Notes: a model not told the origin generated them from the letters alone. A stretch of DNA of 64,000 nt from Larus michahellis (GCF_964199755.1 NC_133906.1:15597378-15661377); one strand, 5' to 3'. Positions 37,611 to 50,919 are shown, counted from the stretch's first letter. A program made the numbers and translations.

Positions 37611-40600
37611 CTTGAGGTGATGAAGCCTGTCCCTTCTTGGTGATGGAGGGGAAATTTTAAATATTGGAGAACTAGTAATCAAATCTACTGCAAAAAGGAG
37701 GAGCAGCTTGGTTGTACAAAGATCACCCCTATCAGCATGTCATACATGCTCATGCTCCAAAATACTTAACAGCTCAGCCCAGAGTGCATGTGAAAATGAA
37801 ACCCAACAGCACATTAATGGAGTTATGCGATGGGGGAATATGCCATAAAATAAATCACCTAAACTGAAAGCTGAATTTTGAGCCTCTGGGTCATCTTAAT
37901 GTCTGTGATGTATGTGGAGAGCCTGTCTCTTGGCTTTTGTTAAATTTAATGGGAGTGTTGTAGCTGAAATCTCTTACATTGCCTTGGAAATGTATCTCAC
38001 AGCGTCAAGGTTGTTTCATGGAAACTATCAGTGGTCAGTGGTGGGTTTTTTTTAACTTTATAAAAATAGTATCATGAACCCTTTTGGCCTGTGATGTTTG
38101 CTTGGCATCATGTGGACTGAACCGTGGGTATATGATATGAAGAAATAACCCAGAGGCTGTGGCAGTCTTAGGACTTCAGAAGGAGGATAGGAGACCACTT
38201 ATTTGAATATCTGAATTGTTTACCAGCATTGAGTTCAAGTTTAATTGTGAAAAGCAAGAATAGATTAAATAATAACCTAATCGCCGTCATATACTAATGT
38301 TATGTGGATGCAAATTTGGTGAAGGTGCCTAGTAAGAATCATAACTGAAAATCTGCGGTTATGATAGCCTTCAAATAAATGCATACAAAATGAGGTAGAT
38401 TTCAAAGGCATGTGTAAGGGAATGGCTCTCTGAATGATATTTACTGCCCTTCTCTGCCAGCTCATGTCAGGATGAACCAAAAACCAAGCTCTTTTTCTTT
38501 TAGTGATAAGTAACGTTAACCTCACAACGTAGTTCCTGCTTCCGTGAACTTGTGGCTTTATGTTTTAATTGACTGGTCAGAAACAAGCTTAGGAAAGGTA
38601 TCAAGGGTCCTCCGTCTCTCTGGTCAGTGATCAGGATGCCCCCAATGTATCTCATTCCTATATATCATCAAAGTTATGGTAAAGACCATATGAAAACTAC
38701 AGCCCAGTTAATACATATAAAATGGTGTTTCTTTAATAGATGGGAAACCATAAACAGTTTCCTGAGATACATAAACAAATTGAAGAGAATTTCCAGCTTT
38801 GACATCTTAATAGTGTATGATGAATAGTTTGGCGCCATGACAATATCTTTGTCAAGATAGGGAGCTTTGGGATGTAATTGCTCTTTGAAAGAGTTATTTA
38901 GTAGCTTTCCTATCACATTATATGGTTTATGGAGGACAGTGGAAGGTCTTGTTAGGGAAGTTTATCTGACTTGGCTCTTGGGGTTTATCCTGTCACCAAG
39001 ACCATTACCATGATACCTTTCATGTGATTCAGCTCTGTTGCTCTATTTTTCATACAAAACCAATGTCTGACTCATATCCCACAAATAACGTTAGGACAAC
39101 AAGGGAAGGGCTTAGCGGTGTGTTGGAGGAAAGACCTGTTAGCCTCTTTTATTATGGTTAGGTTGTTTTCTGTAATAGCAATCTAACAAAGTAAAATGTA
39201 GCTACCTGGGGGGAAAAAAAAAAGACAGTTGTAATTGACTACTATTCACCAATAATTTATTGAAATCAGTGTCAAGAATAAATCCCTGAAAATGAGGCTT
39301 CACATATGGACATGATTACTCTTGTGCCTGTTTGCAGACTGCCACTGAAATAAGCAGTGATTCATTGTGAATGAAGTTTGAATTAATTAGAGAATCCCTG
39401 GTCTGCGATGGTCACCCTGTTTTCTTTAGACGTTCGACGGTTTTGGAAAGATGATGGCTATTGGCACGTACAATGGTGCAATAGACCCATAACCAGGTTT
39501 TTCCACTTTCTCGAACAACCAACACTGTGTTGCAACACCGCAGAGCGTCGTAATACGGAGAAGCCCCAGGAATGTGTACGGGCTGTTTTTTATAATGCAG
39601 TTTCCATCCTGCCATCTTTCAATTATTAATTGCAGTTTTCAGCGTAAACAGAGATATATGTGGACCAAGGCTTGGCAGGGCTTGGCTGCTTGCATCTTGT
39701 ATCTCTGCAAATTAAAAAAACCCAAGCCCCAGCAAGCTTGATGGGGCCGCAGGCTGCGGCGGGCAGAAGGGATGTTCAGTATCCTTGTAGAGGGACCGTG
39801 TATGTGTCTACAGGGATGCTCAGGACTACAGTTAAGCACAGGAAGGTCAGTGGCCTTAATCAAATGTGATCAGAGCCCAGAGCCTGCCCATACTCTGCTC
39901 CTCCACGTAACATCGAGCAGATACAGCCCCTTCTGGGAAAGGAAAAGCAGAAAGCAAGCTCGGTCTATAGGTACCGTTCCCCTGTGCACCCGTAATAATC
40001 CTTGAAGCTGCTGTCTTGGTAATAATCTAGCAAAGAAAAGAAAATATTGGTATTTAATTATACTTGTCAATCAACCAGAAATGAGTTTTCCTTATCAAGA
40101 GGAGCTGGGTTTGATTTTGTCACTTGGAAATGGAGGTTAAAGACTCTTGTAGAGTAAAAGTTTAATTAAGAAAGGAGATTTGGATTAACGTGTGAGGCAG
40201 AGAGAGAATGAAAGGTCCTCGAAAATCATCTGAGTATGATTCATAGGAGGAGAGAAACCTAAATATGGGAACAGATTTTTTTTTTTTAAAGAGAAGAAAA
40301 GCTATATGGTGCTAAAGCTCATGGGAGAAAAGGCACAGGAGGGATTTTGATGAGGCTAGGATGTCTCTATTCAATCCACTTTCCTGCTCTTGATATTTAG
40401 CCATTTCAGATATTCAAAGTCTGGTCAGAAAGTGCAGATGCTGAGGGCCATTAGCAAATCCTAGGGATTTGGATGCTTGACTTTCATAAATTCAGATAGC
40501 AGAGGAACAAATTGCTCTTTTGGAAGCTTTGAAAAATCCATTTTTTGTTACTTTCTGGCTGTGCCATTGACATAGAGGATGCTGCCCACCTGCATCTCCT

Positions 40601-43003
40601 GTCTAAGCCTGCAGAGCCCTTGTCCTGCCCTGGCACATCCATGCCAGGAGCTGCTCCAAGTGTCCAGGACTGTCCCCTGATACATCCCACCGGGCTAAAC
40701 CCAATGCTCAGCCCTGTAGGCTTTTTTCAGACATGTTCCAAGAGACATTGATTCCTGATCCCTGGGTGGCTTCTTCATCCCAACTCAGGTATGTCTCCAA
40801 AGGTTGGTGTCTCAGGAATTCATAGTAAAAACACTTGCATTTTTATTTTCTTTTGGGTACTGGGCAAAAAGCAAGACTATTTCCCTAAAGGTGGCTGCAC
40901 CAGTTCAGCTGAAACTAAAAAACGCCAGCAAGGCTCATGCACACAGCACAGAAAATGTTCAGCACGAAAATCAAAGTTTGGAAATCATCTAGATAACCAG
41001 CAAAAAGCGTGGCCATGCAGGTCAGCCCGTGACAGTTTTCTCCTGACATCTATTGCCTTTGGATCGGGACCTCAGAAAGCAAGTTTGTGGTGAGAGGAAT
41101 TCCATGATTTCTCCAATAAAGGAGATCCCCAAATATGAAGTCTTTGGTGAGAGCAGCCACTTGGGCAGACTCTGTTTTACAGGCTGCTATCTGCTATCTC
41201 AAGCCTAATTTAGGAATTCATCCCAGTCCTGCTCCCCAGTCACTAATTACAATTGCAGATGAGGGACTGGAGACAGGTTTGCTACAGGAATCTGCAGGGA
41301 AGAATCAGCTAATTTTAATCCTAAATGAAGTTTGAGAAAGGTTTGGTTTGTGCAGTTATAACTTCTTGGCATGCAAAAAAAAGGCACTGAGGAATTTCCC
41401 TTGATAACAGGACAGCTTTTTCTTTTCCTTTGACTAATATGTGTAAGTTACCAAAGCGGAGTTAAATGAAGCCTTGAGTCTACAACCCAAACCCCACCTG
41501 TAGCTGCTCGAGTACTTTGGTATTTCATTACCTGTCTGCATAAGTACTGGTGAGCAGACAGAAAAGGAGGATGAAATGATTTTACTAGGATGCTTCACTT
41601 GTGACAGCCGTAATCTGCTTTAAACACACACTCAGGTTCATCACTGGCCTCAGCCTTCAAGGAGAAGAGTTTTATTTGGTGAGGGAGGCTGCTGAGCAAA
41701 TGCCAGGAACGAGGTATGTGGATAAATGACGGACAGCACTTAAAAGTTGTTTTTCTGTGATGGAGTGAAGATAACTGATTTCCCTTTAAGCCACCACAGG
41801 AGTGAGTCCAGGCTCTGGGAAATTCGGTGAATTAGGCACCGGTGGTCTAACACTACACAGGGCATGTCGGAGGGGTACGAGATGTGATTCCCACAAGTGC
41901 TCGGGTGTATAGAGAAATGGGACCAAATGCTGGACGTCTGGGAATATTCCACCTCTGATGCTGCTCCAGTCAGCAACCTCTTTACAACACCATTTTTTTC
42001 AGGGGAAACAGGAAAATGTTGAAAATATACTTAGAGAAATCAAAATTCATGAGACTACGCTCTGCTCCATGCATACTCAGAACAGCAGGAGCTGCCAGTA
42101 GGTAAAAGAAAAGAGAAAATAAATCGTATTAGAATAAAGAAAGTACAACCCAGAAATGGGTTGTTTTGGGTTTTTTTTTAATTTGATTCTGCTAAATAAC
42201 TTCCCGTCCAGTTTAGGATAGTCTGTGTTTGATGTGTTTTTTGTGGCAATTTGAGTTTGGCTCCTGGGCCACCATCTGTCCTGTGTCCCCACGTGCATCT
42301 GACCTGATGCACAGAAATAAAGGACAGGTGTAATCCTTCGTCTCCAGCGTTCGATGGTGTGTCAGAAACAAGGCTGAACACAGGGCGATGTTGGCTGTAG
42401 GATGGTGATCCAGCTCACTGTGTAGACTGGAAAACAGATCTGCTGTCACTCCAAAATTCTTCCAACTGGAGGATGTTGAAATCTGTGTTGTGAATTCTTG
42501 GGTATTTCTACAGCCTGCCCAAAAATATAGTTTTCCATGGAGCAAACTAGCAAATATCACAAGGCAAACCGAAATTTCCCAAGAACTCACTGAATGCCCA
42601 ATGTCAACGGAAAAGTACTTCACACGTTGCCAGAGATATTTTGAGACAGAAATAAAGAAAAGGAAGAAAAAATCCCAAAGTCCCAACCGAATAATTTCCT
42701 CTCCACTTATAGTTCCTTAGTGCTTTCCTCTGAAAAATTACAGGAATCAAAACCAACAGATATAATTAAACCCATGTTCGTGAAATGGGAGAACGCTGCC
42801 AGAGCAGGCAGCGGTAGGTGTGCCACCCAGCACACAGAATAGGATGAAGCTGGGATGGAAGGTTTCTGCTAGGTTGAGGACTTGCTTTTAAAATGTATTC
42901 TTCCAGTATTCCTGTGCTCAGACATCAGTTTATCCGTTGAGTGAATTGCTAAAAAACCTCATGTTAAGTGTCTCCTTGGACCTGTTTTTGGATATTTTAA
43001 ACA
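37611..43003. other. unique non-coding sequence
   Basis: Single-copy DNA. The part 38280-39000 is AT-rich, with overlapping open frames on both strands (for example 38627-38827 plus and 38674-38916 minus) that I could not relate to any protein family. The part 39395-39590 keeps 11 CpGs in otherwise CpG-poor DNA. No gene or further repeat is recognised. Confidence 0.5.
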
Positions 43004-43150
43004 CCTGGAGGTGTTTAAAAAAAGGGTAGATGGGGCACTTAGGGACATGGTTTAGAAGTGGCTTTTGTCAGGGTAGGTTAAAGGTTGGACTCGATGATCT
43101 TAAAGGTCCCTTCCAACCTCAGCAATTCTATGATTCCATGATTCTATGAT
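43004..43150 (+). mobile_element. CR1 LINE 3' tip, second subfamily type
   Basis: This 147-bp tail belongs to the CR1 type whose end reads AAAGGGTAGATGGGGCACTT, then GGACATGGTTTAG, GGTTGGACTCGATGATCTTA and AAGGTCCCTTCCAACC. It ends in three octamers (ATTCTATG, ATTCCATG, ATTCTATG). It differs clearly from copies A, B and 60943-61200. Its 3' end agrees better with the minus-strand element at 12952. The 5' junction lies inside a perfect inverted repeat (42995-43020). Confidence 0.93.
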
Positions 43151-45056
43151 TTGTAATGTATCGCCTGTGATCAGTAAAAAATTTGCCCATCAAAACACTA
43201 CATGAAATATTCAGCTTTATAGCCAAGAAAAACCTTTGTCATTTGTTATGATCTAACCTGGAAGAAGGAATTTTTCCCTGCAGAAATTGCACTTTAAAGT
43301 TTGTCAAAATCTTTTGGTGGTGTTTGTGGAGGCCTTAGCCCAGGGCTGCCTTCAGCACTGACAGCAGGAGAAACAGGCTGCTCCTCAGTTCCCTCCAGAC
43401 AAGAGAGCTCTGGTTTGAGGAACAGACACGTGACTTTTTTTTCTCATTTTGGCTGTGGTGCTCACAATTCACCTTTCTGTTGTAAGTTTTTGCAATGCAC
43501 CGAGACAGAGGATGACTCTGGGGTTGGGTGTCCAAAGGCTGAGGCACTCCGCTCCGGTTCACCAGCCAGCGAAGGAGGGATGTGGGAAAGTCTCCCCAGC
43601 TGGAGGAGAACAGCAGCTCCTCTCTTTCCTCAGCAGGAGAAACAACACTCAACACTCCCTTTGCGGCCACTCGTCCGTTCAGCCCCTGTTCCTCTTACTA
43701 GACGTTGCTTCTTCATATGCGAAGTCTGGAAGTTAATCCCACAGCCTAGACCAACCAGCCATTAGTCTGCAGGCACGTATAGACTTTCCTTCTCGAGCCA
43801 CATGTTGTTTTTCTTTGATAGTTGTTTCAGATGCATCTGTGTTTGCTTTAGGACCCAGACCAGAGCTACGTACTCTTCAGCAGACACTGGGGCTTATCCT
43901 GAGGTCTTCCATGTGTTGTTTTTGTTAGCATCCTGGTTGTATCCTGGAGAAAAAAATATCCAATGTTGGAAATACCATGTGGCCAACATGATCATACATT
44001 TGTATTATACAACCCAGCAGCGGGGTTCCCTTTTCTGGGAATTCTTTGCTCTGGAAAAAGTAGCGCCAAGGGAGTGACATTGATTTATGTCACCAGTAGA
44101 AACCAAACACTCATCGCAACGTTTCACAAACAGAGAACGGCTCCAAGGGCCTTGGTAAGGAGGTGACTAATGCTGCTGTCCCTGGGCCCCACAGCTCCCT
44201 CCCTCTGCGATGGGGAACAAAAGGAACACACTGTGCTGCACTGTATGGGGTTGGGTACCAAGTCGGGCTGGTTGTCCTTTCTGTGAGTCTCCCTCTTGAG
44301 CACATCGGTGCATGAAGTGACCCAAGATGTTTTAGGAAGCAGAGGAACACAACAGAGCAACAGAAGTGGAGTTTTTAAATAAAATAATTTAAAAAACCCT
44401 GCCTGCAACCTGGGACAGTGAAGCAGGGAGGCATACACTTACCATGTTCCTGCAGTCTGTTGCTGTGGTCCTTAGATGTGCGGTTCTTGGCTACAGCTGA
44501 CCACAGGCTCCTGGGGTAGTGAAACCTTCAGTCTGGCCCACTGGAGCCTTTCTTACATTTTTACATTAATCCATTTGTCTTCCTGACAGGCTGAGATACA
44601 TTTTCCCCATCCTGGTTTTCCTCATCCTGGCTGTTCAGCCTTCAGTGTCCTGCTGTTTTTATTCCCCTGTTCGTCCCTATTTTCTTTACCTGTATGATGG
44701 GACTGAGGCAGGACTTTCGGTGTTTTCACCTCCTACCACCTATCCCAATCCACATGCCTGGGACAAAAAAGCTTAGCGTGTCCATGTGTCTGGACACGGA
44801 TTGCAGCAAATGGCTCTGCACCAGAAGAAAGGATCATCTCAAAGTTCACATCCCGGTCCAGGAGGCTCCTTTCCCAACTTGTTGCTTGTGAATTAATGCA
44901 CCACATATAGACACCGAGCCCTACCTAATTCGATCAAGATGTGGTGTCTGCATCGTGCATCTCTGAGAACACATGTGTTCATTTTATCTGATACAGTCGC
45001 ATCTTAACTTATAATAGCTGGGATCAAAATAGTCTAGGTGATCACAGAGCAGCAAG
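43151..45056. other. unique non-coding sequence
   Basis: Single-copy DNA. It holds overlapping open frames of about 90-155 codons around 43300-43770 on both strands, with no recognisable domain, and the weak minus-strand exon candidate listed separately. Confidence 0.5.
44443..44510 (-). other. weak candidate exon (68 bp), minus strand
   Basis: On the minus strand an acceptor-like GGTTTCACTACCCCAG ends at 44511. It precedes 68 bases, then ACATG before GTAAGT, a near-consensus donor. One frame (phase starting at the second base) is open throughout and reads SLWSAVAKNRTSKDHSNRLQ. The polypyrimidine tract is short. I do not recognise the peptide; it could equally be a non-coding RNA exon or chance. 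Confidence 0.12.
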
Positions 45057-45361
45057 ATGAAGCTGTTTACTCGCGGGTTTCCGTTCCCTCTGCTGAGCGG
45101 CGTCTGTTGTGCGGCCAGGTCTGACATCCGCGCTCCCCAGAGCCTCGGCTCCGCAGATGGAAGGGGCGGGCGGGGCTGGCCGCATCCCGGCATCGCCCAC
45201 ATCAAAGCCCCGCGCGCATCTGCCGGGGCCGGGGATGGGGCTCAGCACAGCCCTCCCTCCACCTCAGCCAAGGTGCGAGCTCCGTCTGCCACCGCGGAAG
45301 GCAACCACAAAACCCCGCCACGCATTTCAGGCATCAGGAAGATATTCTTGAGATTAAAAAT
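45057..45361 (+). other. possible first coding exon in a CpG-dense patch
   Basis: Between about 45070 and 45330 I count 26 CpGs in GC-rich sequence, with observed/expected near one by rough estimate. A tandem GC box occupies 45163-45176 (GGGGCGGGCGGGGC). A TATA-like TATAATA lies at 45010-45016. An ATG at 45057 has a purine at -3 and opens a frame of 101 codons. The frame reaches a donor-like AAAAT before GTAAGA at 45362, just ahead of the first stop. The N-terminus MKLFTRGFPFPLLSGVCCAA has a basic start, hydrophobic stretch and small residues, like a weak signal peptide. The rest is proline- and alanine-rich and low in complexity. I do not recognise it. An orphan CpG island with a chance frame is the main alternative. 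Confidence 0.17.
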
Positions 45362-48300
45362 GTAAGAATTAAGTAACAGGTGTCCACTGGGGAAGTGTTA
45401 TACAAGCAAAACTTCAGAATGCAAAGAAGCACCTTTCCTCCGTCGGTACTTACGTTTCAAGTTATTTTTTGAGACCTGAAATTCATGGAAAATTTTCTAC
45501 TTGAAACACAATGGTAAAAGAACAACACCTAAACAATCAATTTTGTTTGCTAACCTTGCGCTGACACAGAGGTCAAGGAAGTGTCACAACGTGACCTAAC
45601 TTGCTGGATGGCAAGACTTCTGCGACTATAATAAGTATCATATAATGCCAGAAGTGGATGTAAGCTATTAACAATGCCGAGGTAGGAAATCCATGGATCA
45701 TGAGTGAAGAGACTATTAAACATTTTATTTGAGGTTCAGATGTCACGTGGAAGAACACAGAGCCTTGAAATGAGATCCAGACCATCTGATGACACCAGTT
45801 TGCACACTGCTGGTACTACCGCTGGAACCACACTGGTTTGCACCAACGGGGAGCTTGGCACTCACAGATGTGGTTGCAGGAAAGGAAAATAGCTGTTGCA
45901 AGAGATTCATATTCAGCATTTTTGGTCAGAACAGTGTGAAAAGAACAGATTTCTTCTCACATGCCAGCCTGAAAAGAACTAAGTGACTTCAAAATGCTCA
46001 CCATGAAGCCTGCAGAGAGAAATCCAGAGAAAATCGACAGAGGAAAATCATGACCCAGTAAAAGCAAACAGATAGTAAAAGGAAGGTGATCTTGAGCAAC
46101 ATGCACAACTAATGGGAGTGGCGATGTTGCACACTCATGTGCCAGAGGCTTTTCTTCACTTCTGAAGCAGCAAAAGGATAGTTTTGGCGTTCTCTGACGC
46201 TAATTGAAAATGCATTACTGGCTGAAAGCAACATTATCTCTCGGTCTTGAGAAATTTCCTCTGCCACAAACATAATTGTAATAAAAACTGAAACACTGAA
46301 ATAAGTGTTAGAACATTTAAAAATCGTAAAGCCTTCCCTGTTTCCACTTTTCTTCTGTAATAAATTAAAAGCACGACAAATTTCACCCGAAGACACAAAC
46401 ATTAAGAAACCATTTAGCAAATGACTTTTTTCAAGCCTGGCATCTCTAGCCTGGGGAGAGCTTTGGAAGGGTCACGGGAATTTGTCCCATGAACGGCCTC
46501 TCTTCAAGCCCAAGGGGGTAAATCTGTGGATCTGGGGCACCATGATGCTGGCCTGAGGAGGACAAGGTGCCAGCTTGTAGGGAACTTGCCTATTCTTTGC
46601 CACCTTCTCACCATCATCATGTGCAGAGACGTCTTTGCGCAAGGAGGCACCTGAGCATGTGTTTAAGTCTCATTTCAAAGGAGTGTATGTCCTTTCCTAG
46701 AGATGCTTTCCTGAACGGCAGCCAGAAGGGATGACATAAGGCGTTACGCTGACTTGGGTAGAGACGTGAGCACACCATGAGCTCCAGGAAGCCTGACGCT
46801 GCCAGCAAGTCTGGACCCTCAGGCTCTTGTGCTTTGAGGATGGACAGACTCTGCCCAGCAGGTCAGAAGGAGGCAGCAGGTTTCACACGCTGCTTTCTCG
46901 GCGTACAACCCACGGATCACAGCATCAGCCTTGGCACGGTCCCCTTCAGCAGGAGAAATGGGGATATGCAGAACAGACAAGAACCAAAATGTTCAAACCT
47001 CACATTTGGCATGCTACATGCAGGTCATGGAGCTCATCTTTAGGTGACTGAGTTTATAAAAATCCTTTGTCTCTGTGTGTAATTTCTTCTGAGAAGCAGA
47101 AGGTCCCTCCTGTTTCCGTCCATATGCTCTATGTCACAGGGGTCTGTGCAGCTCCTGCATCCCTGTGTCTCTACATTGTTTCACAATAAATTAGGGGACG
47201 CAGTGATATACACATTTTTACCTTCTTAAGGGTGCCAAGCTGAGGATCCAAGAAGGGCTTGATCATACAAGATGAAGCAGGAAGCCTGTAGCAGTGCAAG
47301 AACTCAAATGCCCAGCCCTAAGACATCGCTCTTTGCCCCCTTCTTGTTGCTGGTTCTTTGTTGTTGTTGCCAGATGTTAAAATGCTGCTGTGTTTCTGCC
47401 CTATTCAGAATTGGTATTCCTCAGTTAGACCCCTGAAGGCATGTGGAGTTCCCTGTGTTAAGTGAATTTTTTATGGGCAAAGTATTAAGAAAAATTATTA
47501 TGTGTCCAGCCACCAAATAGAATATTATATGCCCGTAAGGAGAAAGAATGGCCGGTTCAAAGAAACATTTACAAAACTTCGTATCATCCATAAAACCGCA
47601 CATTCTCCGTGGGATGAGGGTGGAACTATAATCCCTCTGCGAGTGACAAGTGTGGCCTTCCCATGGCATGCAAACCCAGGCCCAAGTTTCCTAAAAGCCA
47701 TCTGTTTTGCCATTTAGGACTTAATGTGAGCTAGAGAAAATGTTGCAACAAGCTGTTTTCATCCCTGCGGACAGTGCCTTGCCCTACCACATGCTTTGGG
47801 AGGGTGCCTTGGGAGGATGAGCCCTGTGAGGCTGAGGCTGGAGCAAGGGGGTGGCACCAGGGCTGCCAGAGGTGGGCACCAAGCAAAGCAGCAAGGTGGA
47901 AAACCTTCCCATAACCACCAAGCTTTGGGACTCTTTCTCATTTCCCTCCCAGGCAGGAGCTGTAAGTCTCAGCACGTCACACTGGGTGTAACATACCGAA
48001 ACCTCCTCCCCAGCAGCCAAAGTGCAGGGTGATCCAGTCCAGTCCACATGTGACATGGGCTTTGTACCCTCATTGCTTAGGAGGACCTCCCTTGTTGCCT
48101 AAACAGAAGAACAAAACCAGCAAAACCAGCGAGTTTTCATCTGGGCAGAAAACCTCTGGTCCCCATTGCAGGCAGAAGGGAAGTATTACGGTCCCACGAG
48201 ACATTGCACAAAACAGGTACTGCCTTTCAGGTCCAAAGATGCCTTTTATTTTCTGGTTGAGCAAGATGGAATCAAGTGTCTGTGCAACCAAAGAGTGAAA

Positions 48301-50919
48301 TGACATTTGAGCAAAAGCTGGTTTTATATCCATTCACACCAAAGAAAGGATATAAGTTCAGCCAAGGTCTTATCCTGGCTCCCTAGCAGCACCGATTTCC
48401 ACCCAGGGAGAACAAATGCATCTTTGCTCACGTAAGAAGAATCACAGCTCAGGCTTTTCATGAGCGTCTTTGCCGCAAATTAGCCAGAGGGAGAGAGCTA
48501 AAGCTTGCAATGGAAATAACTCTCATCAAGAACAAGTGCTCGAGGGGCTTAGAAATGTGATTTTATTAACTTTCTGTCAATGTTCAGTGCAGGATAAATG
48601 TCCATTTAAGAGCATTAGCGATGCATTCCCTCAGAAGAGACATTTGCAGGACCTCACCCCTCCCAATCTTCTCACCAGCTGCTCAACTCACTTTGAAAAA
48701 GTGAAAGAACGAGCAGTTGGAAGGGCTTTGAAAGGATGCAAGTGGAGGCAACACACACAAAGCCTGTCTAAGGCTGCGTTTCAGCCCCTTTCGCACAGAG
48801 TCTGCAGCAGCCGATGCTTGGAGCAGGAAGGGGAACGGCAGTTGGGGGAAGGAGGGATTGTGAAATGTCCCAGCCATGAGCAGGTACTCGGCATTTCAAA
48901 TTGTTTGTTCTTTAAAGGAAGCTAATGTCTTCCTCGGGCCGTCTGCTCCTGTGACAGCAGCAACCTTGTTTGTACACCAGGGCTGCAGCGTCCCCCGCAC
49001 GGGAGAGCAGGTTTTGGCACAGCACACACAGAGACAGCTCCCACCCGCAGTAACACGAGCCAGGTGGGATGAAAAAATGGTTTTAACAGATGAAGCTTGA
49101 CACTGCTTGGTTGGACCATCCGCTGAAGCTCACTGAGAGTCTTTCTGAACACTGGTAGACAGGGAGAGTCTGTTCATTTGTTATGCATTTAGTTGATTCG
49201 TTTCCTGGCTGAAGATAAATCAAAATGGGACCTGAACCTTGGGGCTCCTGGGTGCTGTAACTGACCTCAACATTCAGGATTGTCAGCTTGAAGACTGTGA
49301 CATGAGTCTGTAAAATTTACATTTAATTAATGATTAATGCTCCCCATTCTAGCAAGGCAAGAGGGCATGATGGTGCCTCAGGGGAAAGGGTGAAACGTTG
49401 TCTCCTTGCAGCATCTTCTGAAACAAGTTCTGGAAGACAACACTGAAGCACCTGATGGCCTCCCATCCCACCGTCAGTTGTGTCAGGAGAAGGTCTTCTC
49501 TTGGCACTGACTCCTTATCCCCATCTCCTCTCAACAGCAGAGGTTTTGTTTTCCTAGATGTCCATCTAGGAAATCCATCTTTGCTAAATTTCCAGAGTGT
49601 CCATCAGACAACAAGGAAGATCCCTGGTTCCTAATGCCAGAGCACAGAGGAACATGGAAAAATGCCATGCCAAGCCACGAAACCTTTTAGGATCCCTTCA
49701 GAGATTGCAAAAAAGTAGAGCAGGAGCAGCGTCTCTCCCCGAGCCCACCATGATGGGAGCACGGGGCTGAGGGGGGAGGACATGGTCCCATCTGTCCTCG
49801 CACAGGGGCCACAGTGCAGAGGGGAGGGAGGGCTGTGACCCCGCAAACTCCCTTCTGCTGTGGTGAAACACCCTGCTTTTGAAATATATTTCTGACATTC
49901 ACACCCCTTCATCTGTTTATTTTTAACAGCTAACATTTTTTGAACTCAAATGTCATCTCAGCTGTATTCCCAGAGCTTAATTCATTCTGGTCCCGTAACC
50001 ATTCTTTTATGCTTATAGCATGTATCTTGAATTAGCTAAATTAGATTTTACTCTCTTGTCAGTGACTGTCAGTGATGAGGCTTTTGACTTCCAGTTGCAA
50101 AATATATTCAGGTTCGAGAGGCAGCACAGTAAGCCGATGTTTGAAGCATGAATTAGACTTTTAATAGACAAAAAAAGATGCTAGGAAGATGTGACTTAGA
50201 AATGACTTTAGACATGCGGCCATAATTATTACATGCATTTGATTTCTATATACATATAGGGGGATTTTTAGGAGGCTGGTTGCTATGGTAACTTCTTTAC
50301 TGCACGGTCCATATGTTGCTTCTGAAATTCTTTTTCCTGATGGAAAATTACACCCATGGACACGGATGGCATTTGTAAATCTCCCAAAAAAGCAACAATT
50401 TTCCTTTTCTTACTAAATGTCATCAGCTCTGCAATGGAAGCCTTTGAAGTTCGGTTCTCCCCCTTGTCAGTTCACCAAGCAAGAGACGTGAACTGCATCC
50501 AAACTCTTCTCTGCCTCTAAACCTTTCCCTTGCCTTGCTGAGAGCCTGCCTTACAGTAAATGCCCTGACTTTTTCATGGGATGAGGTCAGAAAAAGTTGT
50601 GTTAAAAAATAGCTCTCTCTCCAGGTGACAGCTGAAAGAGTAGGGGAGTTAGCAGGAGAGGAGAGCTTGGGCGCCCATCCCAATGTGAACTCAGTTCTCC
50701 GGATGCGAATGCATTTGGATTTTCTGTCCCTAAATCAAGCTAGATGACTAAATGTTTGGGCTTGGGGATTTTTCCCATGAAAAAAAAAAAGTTGCATTTT
50801 GCAGGTTGCAAAAGGCCTTTCATGAAAACATGTCAACACTGCAACTGTGGCACTGAAAGGCTATTGGTTTCAATGGTGCTTTCACCAGGAGGTTTCATAT
50901 CTCTCCTTTGGGATCCTTC
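45362..50919. other. unique non-coding sequence
   Basis: Single-copy DNA. A phase-preserving 45-base segment at 48172-48216 lies between CCCCATTGCAG and a GTACTG donor but is too short to support as an exon. I recognise no mobile element or RNA gene. Confidence 0.5.

Noticed and set aside
38277..38916. AT-rich stretch with open frames on both strands, considered as a decayed retroelement or other insertion
   Set aside because: I could not match any frame to reverse-transcriptase, transposase or other family motifs, and no terminal repeats are visible.
48172..48216. 45-base in-phase exon-like segment
   Set aside because: Too short for the open frame to carry weight; the GTACTG donor is only fair.
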